From contig CANHUM010000107.1 in NCBI GenBank assembly GCA_947463845.1, forward strand, positions 1-6,110: a stretch of 6,110 bases of DNA, read 5' to 3'. The notes below the pieces were generated by a model. It was given only the letters and a program-made list of their open reading frames with translations. It was not told the DNA's origin and ran no database searches. Made by a program: the position numbers and the translations under genes. Shown piece by piece: positions 1 through 5,500 of this stretch; the first letter of the stretch is position 1, and each line of letters begins with the position of its first letter. Origin of the DNA: Comamonadaceae bacterium (GTDB lineage Bacteria > Pseudomonadota > Gammaproteobacteria > Burkholderiales > Burkholderiaceae_C).

Positions 1-8
1 ACAGGTTT

Positions 9-37
9 GTCATTGCGAGCGAAGCGCGGCAATCCAT
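9..37. repeat. Hairpin-forming intergenic repeat-like element
   Basis: The stretch can fold as an imperfect hairpin. ATTGC (12-16) pairs with GCAAT (29-33), and inside it GC-GAA-GC (19-25) makes a very stable mini-hairpin, with small bulges between the two stems. The core resembles short dispersed intergenic repeats seen, from memory, in many proteobacterial genomes. It lies outside any gene, about 60 bases before the dyad upstream of the LysR gene. It has no T-run after it, so it is not a classic terminator. Whether it is repeated elsewhere in this genome cannot be seen here. Confidence 0.5.
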
Positions 38-98
38 GTCCGAAGCTTGCGAGTTTAGGCACCCCCTCCACCCGCCACAAGACCGCAAAGCTGAATTG

Positions 99-120
99 AT
101 TGTTCAAAATAGTGAACAAT
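99..120. promoter_or_regulatory. Perfect 8-bp dyad with LysR-box geometry, probable autoregulatory operator
   Basis: ATTGTTCA (99-106) and TGAACAAT (113-120) are exact reverse complements around a 6-base AT-rich spacer. T104 and A116 give the T-N11-A spacing typical of LysR-family binding sites. The site ends six bases before the start codon of the LysR-type regulator at 127, so a bound protein would block its own gene's promoter or start region. Direct observation: the dyad. Family knowledge: LysR regulators bind such boxes and commonly autoregulate. Inference: this regulator binds here. Any second target would be left of the window. Confidence 0.65.
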
Positions 121-126
121 GTGTGA

Positions 127-1074
127 ATGGATGAGCAAAAAATCAACACCCTCTGGACGCACCTGCATTGGTTGAGTGTGCTGGCGCAGCAAGGCAGTTA
201 CACCGCCGCCGCCGCCCGCCTGGGCGTGAGCAAGGCGACGATGAGCCAACGCATTGCCGAGTTGGAGCGTGCCGCCAAGGTGACCTTGGTGCAGCGCACC
301 ACACGCAGCCTTCGCCTGACCGAGTCGGGTCAACGGCTGGTGGATGAGACCCGAGCCGCGTTCGAGCAGATCGAGCAAAGCTTTGCCCAAGTGCGCGACT
401 TGGCCGAGCAGCCCAGTGGATTGCTGCGCGTGACCGCGCCGGTGGCGCTGGCCCGCCAGCAGCTGGTGCCACTGTTCTCTGCTTTTCTGAAAGACTTTCC
501 GGATGTGCGCATCGAGTTGGACCTGTCTGATCGCTTGAGCGCCTTGGCCACCGAAGGCTATGACCTGGCGATTCGCCACACTGCGCGCCCGCCCGATACC
601 CATGTGGCCTGGGCGCTGTGTGCGACCGAATCGGTGCTGGTGGCCACCCGTGCTTATTTACGCCAACACGGCAAGCCGTCCCAACCCAGCGATCTGCAAA
701 CCCATAACTGTCTGCATTACCCCCGCTCCCAAGACATCCCGGCTTGGACCTTTGAGGCACGGGTGCCATCAGAAGCAGGCGAACGCATCACGGTGCCTGT
801 GACGGGCAACTTCGCTGCCAACAACAGTGAAGCCTTGCGCGAAGCGGCTTTGACGGGTGCAGGGATCGCCCTCATGCCCGACTTCAGCGCCCAAGCCGCC
901 CTGGGTCAGGGCAAGCTGGTGCGTGTCTTGCCGGATTGGAAACCCGTCGGTGTTTTTGCCGAAACCATTTACGCCATTCGACCTTATGCACCCCATGTAC
1001 CCCGGGCGGTGGCGGCACTGGTGGCGCATTTGAAGTCCGGTCTGGTCGCTGGCTTTGGGTCGGACCCGCAGTAG
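127..1074 (+). CDS. LysR-family transcriptional regulator (CrgA/DmlR-like)
   Basis: A 315-residue cytoplasmic DNA-binding regulator of normal length for LysR proteins. The winged helix-turn-helix covers about residues 8-67, with the usual pattern of a first helix ending in GSYTAAAARLGVS, a recognition helix (KATMSQRIAELE) and the wing (QRTTRSLRLTESG). A linker helix runs to about residue 92. From GLLRVTAPVALAR (98-110) onward it has the periplasmic-binding-protein-like effector domain of the CrgA/DmlR-type subgroup. The effector is unknown. The ATG at 127 is chosen because the domain begins at once after it. No good Shine-Dalgarno is visible and the dyad at 99-120 sits where the promoter should be, so the leader must be very short. 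It stands alone on its strand and ends one base from the convergent MarC gene. No target gene is certain; the divergent partner, if there is one, lies beyond position 1. Confidence 0.95.
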   Translation: MDEQKINTLWTHLHWLSVLAQQGSYTAAAARLGVSKATMSQRIAELERAAKVTLVQRTTRSLRLTESGQRLVDETRAAFEQIEQSFAQVRDLAEQPSGLLRVTAPVALARQQLVPLFSAFLKDFPDVRIELDLSDRLSALATEGYDLAIRHTARPPDTHVAWALCATESVLVATRAYLRQHGKPSQPSDLQTHNCLHYPRSQDIPAWTFEARVPSEAGERITVPVTGNFAANNSEALREAALTGAGIALMPDFSAQAALGQGKLVRVLPDWKPVGVFAETIYAIRPYAPHVPRAVAALVAHLKSGLVAGFGSDPQ

Positions 1075-1075
1075 T

Positions 1076-1711
1076 TCAGCGCCCGACGAGTGCCGGGAAC
1101 AGTTTGGTCAGTCCGTCCGCCATCACCTCGACCGCCAGCGCGGCCAAGATCAAACCCATCAGTCGGGTCATGACGTTGATGCCGGTTTTGCCCAGGATTC
1201 GGGCAATCGGCGTGGCCAATGAAAAGCACAGCGCGGTGGCCAGGGCAATGACCACGCCGTAGCCGACCAGGGTGCCCAGTTGGGCGAAGTTCTTCGCTTT
1301 TTCCGCATAGATCACCACGGTGGACATGGTGGCCGGGCCCGTCAGGAGTGGGATGGTCAATGGCACCACGGCGATGCTGGCGCCCACAGCCGCTTTGGCT
1401 TCGGCGTCATGCACCTCGTCGGCGTTCGCACGGGCTTCTGCGGGTTGGGCGTTGAGCATCGACAAGGCCGCCGTCAGCAGCAGCATGCCGCCGCCGACCT
1501 GGAAGCTCGCCAGCGAGATGCCGAAAAATTCCAGAATCTGCAGGCCCAGCAAGGCACTCGCTGCGATCACCACGAAAGCGGTGAACGAAGACACCCAGAT
1601 GGTGCGCTGGCGTTGGACGCGGCTGAAGCCTTGTGTGTAGTGGATGAAAAAGGGGACACAGGCCAGCGGGTTGACGATGGCCAGCAGGGTGATGAGCGGT
1701 TTGAAATCCAT
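1076..1711 (-). CDS. MarC/UPF0056-family inner-membrane protein
   Basis: A 211-residue, strongly hydrophobic protein of the length usual for the MarC family. About six membrane segments are visible, near residues 5-25, 38-60, 68-87, 112-134, 144-166 and 180-199. A charged, alanine-rich loop (about 88-110) divides the two halves. Family-like motifs are NPLACVPFF near the N-terminus (14-22) and PLTIPLLTGPATMSTVVIY (117-135) at the start of the second half; each half carries a NP/GP turn, as expected of an internal duplication. The family's biochemical role is not established; the early link of E. coli MarC to multiple antibiotic resistance was not upheld. ATG at 1711 has only a weak ribosome binding site. 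It is the last gene of the likely SDR-MaoC-MarC transcript, 42 bases after the MaoC stop, and it meets the LysR gene tail to tail. Confidence 0.93.
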   Translation of the reverse strand: MDFKPLITLLAIVNPLACVPFFIHYTQGFSRVQRQRTIWVSSFTAFVVIAASALLGLQILEFFGISLASFQVGGGMLLLTAALSMLNAQPAEARANADEVHDAEAKAAVGASIAVVPLTIPLLTGPATMSTVVIYAEKAKNFAQLGTLVGYGVVIALATALCFSLATPIARILGKTGINVMTRLMGLILAALAVEVMADGLTKLFPALVGR

Positions 1712-1728
1712 CGCGCCATTGTGCCCGC

Positions 1729-1764
1729 TTCAGGCCATGGTTCAGGCCTCTTTTCAGGCGGCAG
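1729..1764. repeat. Three TTCAGGC units at exact 12-bp period
   Basis: TTCAGGC occurs at 1729, 1741 and 1753, each exactly 12 bases after the last; the first two units share TTCAGGCC. The array spans the end of the MaoC gene and the gap before MarC. On the minus strand each unit contains TGA, and because the period is a multiple of three, all three TGAs lie in the MaoC reading frame, the first of them being the actual stop. It may be a small slippage-made repeat or a binding array; only the repetition itself is seen. Confidence 0.6.
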
Positions 1765-2215
1765 GGGTGCGACGTCTGAACATGCCCCAGCCTTCCATGT
1801 GCAGCACCTTGTCGCCGTGCTGGTTGAACATTTCCCACAGGTTGCGCGTCATGCCCACATCGGGGCGTTTGCCCATGGGTTTGGTCTCCAGCACGGTGCT
1901 TTGCAGGCGCAGGGTGTCTCCCGGGAATACGGGCTTGAGCCACTTGATGCCTTCCAGACCCGGTGAGCCGAGGCTGGAGGTTTTGCACAAAAAGTGGGTC
2001 ACCATGAGTCGCATGGCCATGGCGCAGGTGTGCCAGCCGCTGGCCGACAGGGCGCCAAACACCGAAGCCTTGGCCGCCTCGTCGTCCAGATGAAAGGGCT
2101 GGGGGTCAAACTGGGTGGCGAACGCAATGATCTCTTCGCGGGTGGGGGTGATGGTGCCCAGGTCGCGCACCTGGCCCACCGCCATGTCTTCCCAGAAGTA
2201 TTGGATCTCGGCCAT
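1754..2215 (-). CDS. MaoC-like hot-dog-fold dehydratase/hydratase
   Basis: A 153-residue protein of single hot-dog domain size. It carries the hydratase-2 type signature around FDPQPFHLDDEAA (36-48): D37 and H42 match the catalytic Asp and His of MaoC and (R)-specific enoyl-CoA hydratases, followed by the long helix and the SGWHT turn (59-63). Family members add water to, or remove it from, enoyl/hydroxyacyl-CoA thioesters in the cytoplasm, usually as dimers; the acyl group used here is unknown. The ATG at 2215 shares one base with the TGA of the preceding SDR gene (TGATG). A strong GGGAGG (2222-2227) lies six bases upstream, inside the last codons of that gene. This points to translational coupling and a joint role with the SDR, perhaps successive hydration and oxidation of an acyl-CoA, but that is inference. 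Confidence 0.92.
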   Translation of the reverse strand: MAEIQYFWEDMAVGQVRDLGTITPTREEIIAFATQFDPQPFHLDDEAAKASVFGALSASGWHTCAMAMRLMVTHFLCKTSSLGSPGLEGIKWLKPVFPGDTLRLQSTVLETKPMGKRPDVGMTRNLWEMFNQHGDKVLHMEGWGMFRRRTPAA

Positions 2216-2961
2216 CAGCGGCCTCCCGATATATCGAGAAAACTCATGGTGGTGTAGCTGGCGCTGTCGGACAGCAGCCAGACAATCCCTTGGGCCACCT
2301 CTTCGGCGCTGCCGCCGCGCTGGGCAGGCACCAGGTGCTGCAGCTCTTTCACGCGATTGGGCAGGCCGCCCGAGGCGTGGATCTCGGTTTCAATCAGCCC
2401 CGGGCGCACAGCGTTCACGCGGATGCCTTCTGCAGCGACTTCTTTGGCCAGGCCGATGGTGAAGGCGTCGATGGCGCCTTTGGCGGCGGCGTAGTCCACG
2501 TATTGGCCGGGGGAGCCCAAGCGCGATGCGGCACTTGAAACGTTGACGATGCTGCCGCCTTCGCCGCCGTATTGGGTGCTCATGCGGCGCACGGCTTCGC
2601 GGGCGCAGATCAGGCTGCCAATGACGTTGATGTCGAACATGCGCTTCCAGCGGGCCACGCTCATCTCATCCACGCGGGCTGTCACGTCCACCACGCCTGC
2701 GTTGTTGACCAGTCCAGTCAGGCGGCCAAATTTGGCGTCAATGTGTTCGAACATGCGCAGCACTTGCGCTTCGTCGGCCACGTCGGCCTGCACCGACATG
2801 GCTTGCCCGCCCGAGGCGCGGATCTGACGCACCACTTCGTCGGCGGCCAGTGAGTTGGCGGTGTAGTTCACCGCCACCGACCAGCCCTGTTGGGCTGCCA
2901 AAAGGGCCGTGGCGGCGCCGATGCCCCGGCTACCACCCGTCACCAACAAGACCTTGTTCAT
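2215..2961 (-). CDS. SDR-family NAD(P)-dependent oxidoreductase (YgfF-like)
   Basis: A 248-residue classical short-chain dehydrogenase/reductase. The cofactor-binding TGGSRGIG is at 8-15, D60 lies in the adenine-contact strand motif QADVAD, and NNAG is at 86-89. The catalytic set is the Ser pair of VSS (142-143), Tyr157 and Lys161 (YAAAK). The stretch RVNAVRPGLIETEIHASGG (181-199) is close to E. coli YgfF as I remember it. The substrate is unknown. The start is ATG at 2961, six bases after AGGAGA (2968-2973); a longer reading from a GTG at 3027 would add a non-family extension across the divergent promoter and is rejected. One oddity is near the C-terminus, where the usual TG of the T-G-S-[FI]-x-D-x-x-GG motif reads TM (238-239). 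It is first gene of a likely operon with MaoC and MarC and divergent from the isomerase gene. Confidence 0.95.
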   Translation of the reverse strand: MNKVLLVTGGSRGIGAATALLAAQQGWSVAVNYTANSLAADEVVRQIRASGGQAMSVQADVADEAQVLRMFEHIDAKFGRLTGLVNNAGVVDVTARVDEMSVARWKRMFDINVIGSLICAREAVRRMSTQYGGEGGSIVNVSSAASRLGSPGQYVDYAAAKGAIDAFTIGLAKEVAAEGIRVNAVRPGLIETEIHASGGLPNRVKELQHLVPAQRGGSAEEVAQGIVWLLSDSASYTTMSFLDISGGR

Positions 2962-3038
2962 CGCGTGTCTCCTGACAAAATATTCGCTTGCGGTTAAAAC
3001 CGTTGCTGCAAAGATTACACAACACACCAGGAGGCCGC
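2962..3038. promoter_or_regulatory. Divergent promoter region between SDR and isomerase genes
   Basis: Seventy-seven bases lie between two divergent start codons, with good ribosome binding sites at each end: AGGAGA for the SDR (2968-2973, minus) and AGGAGG for the isomerase (3029-3034, plus). The middle is more AT-rich than the surroundings. A weak plus-strand promoter could be TTGCGG (2988-2993) with AAGATT (3011-3016) at 17-base spacing; no clear minus-strand sigma-70 pair stands out. Both transcripts must begin here or read in from the genes themselves, so a single regulator could control both sides. Confidence 0.6.
2991..3002. promoter_or_regulatory. 12-bp palindrome CGGTT-AA-AACCG, possible operator
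   Basis: CGGTT (2991-2995) and AACCG (2998-3002) are exact reverse complements separated by AA. The site is almost at the centre of the divergent region and would overlap the weak plus-strand promoter proposed there, which is where a repressor or shared activator of both gene blocks would bind. No regulator family is recognised from this short sequence, and a 5-bp arm can arise by chance. Confidence 0.35.
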
Positions 3039-3641
3039 ATGGGTCGCACAGTGGACTATTACTTCGCCCCCCAAAGTCCGTGGGCTTATCTGGGCCACCA
3101 GCGTCTGGCCGAGATCGTGCAACGCACCGGCGCTGCGGTGCGCGTCATGCCCATCGACCTGGGTGGCAAAGTGTTCCCGATTTCCGGCGGTTTGCCGCTG
3201 GGGCAGCGGGCACCGCAGCGGCAGGCTTATCGCCTGGTGGAGTTGCAGCGTTTCAGCCAACTGCTGAACGTGCCCTTGAACCTCAAGCCCAAGTATTTTC
3301 CTGTGGGCGGTGACGATTCGGCCCGCCTGATCATTGCCGCCGATCTGGCCCAAGGCCCCCAGGCGGCCATGAAAATCGCGGGGGCGATTCTGGCGGCTTG
3401 CTGGGCGCAAGAGCGCAACATGGCCGACGACAAGGTGCTGGCCGAGTTGCTGGCCGAACAGGGTTTGCCGAGCCAACTCCTGGAGGCTTCTCGCAGCCAG
3501 GCGGTGCAAGAGCGATATGAAGCTGACACCCAGGCTGCCATCGATGCCGGGGTGTTCGGAGCGCCCAGTTATGTGGTCGAGGGTGAGATTTTCTGGGGCC
3601 AGGACCGACTCGACTTTGTCGAGCGTGCGCTGGCCCGTTGA
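3039..3641 (+). CDS. 2-hydroxychromene-2-carboxylate isomerase / DsbA-like thioredoxin-fold protein
   Basis: A 200-residue protein of the DsbA/kappa-GST-like group, matching the length of HCCA isomerases. The N-terminal YYFAPQSPWAYLG (7-19) contains S13-P14, the place of the nucleophilic/glutathione-activating Ser in NahD-type isomerases; there is no CxxC, so it is not a thiol-disulfide oxidase. A helical insert (about 60-165) follows, then GVFGAPSYVVEGEIFWGQDR (171-190), with the expected cis-Pro (P176) and the family's conserved FWGQDR. Known members use glutathione to isomerise 2-hydroxychromene-2-carboxylate in naphthalene degradation, but many chromosomal homologues have unknown substrates, so the reaction here is a family-level guess. 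ATG at 3039 has AGGAGG four bases upstream; a TTG start at 2988 is rejected. It is 27 bases ahead of the dienelactone hydrolase gene, probably in one transcript. Confidence 0.92.
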   Translation: MGRTVDYYFAPQSPWAYLGHQRLAEIVQRTGAAVRVMPIDLGGKVFPISGGLPLGQRAPQRQAYRLVELQRFSQLLNVPLNLKPKYFPVGGDDSARLIIAADLAQGPQAAMKIAGAILAACWAQERNMADDKVLAELLAEQGLPSQLLEASRSQAVQERYEADTQAAIDAGVFGAPSYVVEGEIFWGQDRLDFVERALAR

Positions 3642-3657
3642 AGTGTTGGGACCAACC

Positions 3658-3663
3658 AGGAGA
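3658..3663 (+). promoter_or_regulatory. Ribosome binding site deciding the hydrolase start
   Basis: AGGAGA lies five bases before the ATG at 3669. An overlapping ATG at 3665 is too close and opens a frame of only six codons, and the in-frame ATG at 3678 is 14 bases away, so 3669 is the best start. Confidence 0.7.
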
Positions 3664-3668
3664 TATGC

Positions 3669-4358
3669 ATGGGAACGATGATTGAACTTCAATCGGCAGA
3701 TGGCACCAAGGTGCCCGCCTATGAGGCCCGCCCCGCAGGCACCCCCAAAGGGGCGGTGGTGGTGATCCAGGAAATTTTTGGCGTCAACAGCCACATTCGG
3801 GCTGTGGCCGATGGCTATGCGGCCGAGGGTTACCTGGCCGTGGCACCGGCGGCCTTTCACCGCGTCAAACCGGGGGTGGCATTGGGTTACACCGATGCCG
3901 ACATGGGCGAGGGCTTTGGCTACAAAACGGCGGTGGAAGCCTTGCCGGCCCCAGGTGTGATGCAGGACATCCAGGCAGCCATCCACCACGCTACGAAGGC
4001 CTCAGGCGGTAAGGTGGGCATGGTGGGTTATTGCTGGGGTGGATTGTTGACCTGGCGTGCAGCTTGCACCTTGTCTGGTTTGAGTGCTGCAGCGCCCTAC
4101 TATGGCGGCGGTGTGACCACCGACGCTGAAATCGCTCGGCAGCCGCAAGTGCCGGTGCTCGCACACTTTGCCGAACAAGACAACTGGATTCCGATGGATA
4201 CCGTGGAAGCGTTCAAGAAGGCGCACCCACAAGTGGCGGTGCACACCTACGCCGCGCACCACGGTTTCAACTGCGACCAGCGCGGCTCCTGGCACGCGCC
4301 ATCGGCCCAGCTGGCGCGGGAGCGCACGCTGGCATTCTTCAGGCAACACTTGGGCTGA
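3669..4358 (+). CDS. Dienelactone hydrolase family protein (alpha/beta hydrolase)
   Basis: A 229-residue cytoplasmic alpha/beta hydrolase, the usual length of dienelactone hydrolases. The catalytic triad is visible: Cys122 in the nucleophile elbow GYCWGG (120-125), Asp171 in HFAEQDNWIP, and His198 in AHHGF (196-200). E35 in QEIFGVN matches the Glu that pairs with the resting Cys in the family, and R205 lies near the position of a substrate-carboxylate arginine. Members hydrolyse dienelactone to maleylacetate in chlorocatechol routes, but stand-alone chromosomal copies often act on other esters or lactones; with no chlorocatechol genes nearby, the substrate stays open. ATG at 3669 follows AGGAGA (3658-3663) by five bases; an in-frame ATG at 3678 is less well spaced. 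It follows the isomerase gene and ends nine bases from the convergent corA stop. Confidence 0.94.
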   Translation: MGTMIELQSADGTKVPAYEARPAGTPKGAVVVIQEIFGVNSHIRAVADGYAAEGYLAVAPAAFHRVKPGVALGYTDADMGEGFGYKTAVEALPAPGVMQDIQAAIHHATKASGGKVGMVGYCWGGLLTWRAACTLSGLSAAAPYYGGGVTTDAEIARQPQVPVLAHFAEQDNWIPMDTVEAFKKAHPQVAVHTYAAHHGFNCDQRGSWHAPSAQLARERTLAFFRQHLG

Positions 4359-4367
4359 AAGAATCGG

Positions 4368-5492
4368 TCAATCGCCCGTGCGGGCCAGATAACGCTTGCG
4401 CCAAAACACCAAACCCAGGGTGGTGGCAACGGCGCCCATGCCGCCCAGTGTCCACCAGAAGGCGCTGGCGGTGTGCAGCCAGGGCATGAACTCGAAGTTC
4501 ATGCCGAACACCGCCGCGATCAGGTTCAGTGGCAGAAAGATCGCGGTCAGCGCCGTCAAGGTGCGCATGATGTCGTTGGTGCGGCTGCCCTGTGCATTGA
4601 AGTGCATTTGAACCGCAGTTTCGATGTTGTGTTCCAGGCGGCGCACGTGTTGCACCACCCTTTCGATGTGCTCCAGCACATCGCGGCTGCGGATTTTCAG
4701 CAATTCATGCTCACTTGCGGCCATGCTGGTGGGATCGACGCCCCAAGCGTCCAGAGACTCGGTCCAGCTTTGAACGGCTGTGCGTTGGTCTTCGCACAAG
4801 GCTTCCAGCTGGTGCAGTGCCAAACGCGCTTGCAGCAAGGCATCCCAGCGGTTGAAACGGGTGCGGGGGTTGATCAGTTCGGCTTGCCAGTGGTCGAGCT
4901 GCCGGCTCAGCTCGCGACGCAGGTCTAGATAACCATCGACCATGTGGCTGACGATGCGCAGCATCATGTCGGCGGGGTTTTGGGGCACGCCGCGTGCGCC
5001 GGTTGAACGCGGGTCGTTCGCTTCGTGTACCTGTGTGCTGGCCAGCAGGCGGCTGGCATAGGCCTCGCGCTCGGCGCAATCGTCGGGATGCACGCTCAGC
5101 AGCACACGGTCAAACACCGCAAAACCGACGGGACTGGTGTCGATGCGCTGCAAGACTGGAGGGCCGGGCCGCTTGCCGCCTTTCAACGGCAGGCCATTGT
5201 CTTTTTTGGGGGCTGTGTTGTCAGGACGTTGTGCCAGTCGGCGGAAGACCATCAGGTCGTAGTGTGAGCTGTAGTCAAAACGCGAAGGCAACTGGGCATT
5301 GAGCAAGTCCGACACGTGCAGGTCCACCAGCGTTCGTCCGGTGAGTTTCTCAAGGGTCTTTTGGACTGCGTTCAACTCCGTCTGGAAGACTTCGCGCGAG
5401 CAGGCGATCCAGATGAAGCCGTGATCGGGCAGTAGCGCCGGCAGCGATGACCCCGCTTGAACCTGAGCGCCTGAGATGCTGAAGACCCGCAT
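4368..5492 (-). CDS. corA: CorA-family divalent metal ion transporter
   Basis: A 374-residue inner-membrane transporter of the CorA family (Mg2+, and Co2+/Ni2+ in known members), which works as a homopentamer. The large N-terminal cytoplasmic domain ends in long helices (about 175-310). Two C-terminal membrane segments follow, near 311-331 and 344-364, with the hallmark GMN at 330-332 (FGMNFEFMPWL) between them and a basic tail (WRKRYLARTGD). Residues 88-112 form a Lys/Pro/Gly-rich, probably disordered insert in the cytoplasmic domain. In the periplasmic loop the acidic residue of the classic MPEL is Trp338. The start is placed at ATG 5492, eight bases after the hemB stop. A TTG at 5519 would add nine residues and overlap hemB by 19 bases; neither has a strong ribosome binding site, so the start is uncertain. 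Probably co-transcribed with hemB. A ZntB-type zinc transporter is a less likely alternative. Confidence 0.9.
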   Translation of the reverse strand: MRVFSISGAQVQAGSSLPALLPDHGFIWIACSREVFQTELNAVQKTLEKLTGRTLVDLHVSDLLNAQLPSRFDYSSHYDLMVFRRLAQRPDNTAPKKDNGLPLKGGKRPGPPVLQRIDTSPVGFAVFDRVLLSVHPDDCAEREAYASRLLASTQVHEANDPRSTGARGVPQNPADMMLRIVSHMVDGYLDLRRELSRQLDHWQAELINPRTRFNRWDALLQARLALHQLEALCEDQRTAVQSWTESLDAWGVDPTSMAASEHELLKIRSRDVLEHIERVVQHVRRLEHNIETAVQMHFNAQGSRTNDIMRTLTALTAIFLPLNLIAAVFGMNFEFMPWLHTASAFWWTLGGMGAVATTLGLVFWRKRYLARTGD

Positions 5493-5500
5493 GGCGGGGC

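Noticed and set aside
55..603. Minus-strand open frame of 182 codons opposite the LysR gene
   Set aside because: Low-complexity shadow of the regulator gene that also runs through the dyad; no family motif.
1057..1067. GGGTC-G-GACCC as a terminator for the LysR gene
   Set aside because: The loop is too small unless the stem shrinks to three pairs, it lies before the stop codon, and no T-run follows on the plus strand; on the minus strand it is followed by A residues.
1280..1966. Plus-strand open frame of 228 codons opposite MarC and MaoC
   Set aside because: Composition is rich in His, Gly and Gln, as expected from the reverse of hydrophobic coding sequence, and it spans two well-supported genes.
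2962..3027. 22-residue N-terminal extension of the SDR from a GTG at 3027
   Set aside because: The ATG at 2961 has a well-spaced AGGAGA and begins directly at the Rossmann strand; the extension lies in the divergent promoter.
2988..3038. 17-residue N-terminal extension of the isomerase from a TTG at 2988
   Set aside because: The ATG at 3039 is preceded by AGGAGG and matches the usual family N-terminus.
3015..3989. Minus-strand open frame of 324 codons across the isomerase and hydrolase genes
   Set aside because: It is antisense to two genes with full family signatures and has the His/Gly/Arg-rich composition of a GC-rich shadow frame; no recognisable domain or good ribosome binding site.
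4374..4385. GCCCG-TG-CGGGC as a terminator for the hydrolase or corA
   Set aside because: The stem is short and no T-run follows closely on either strand.
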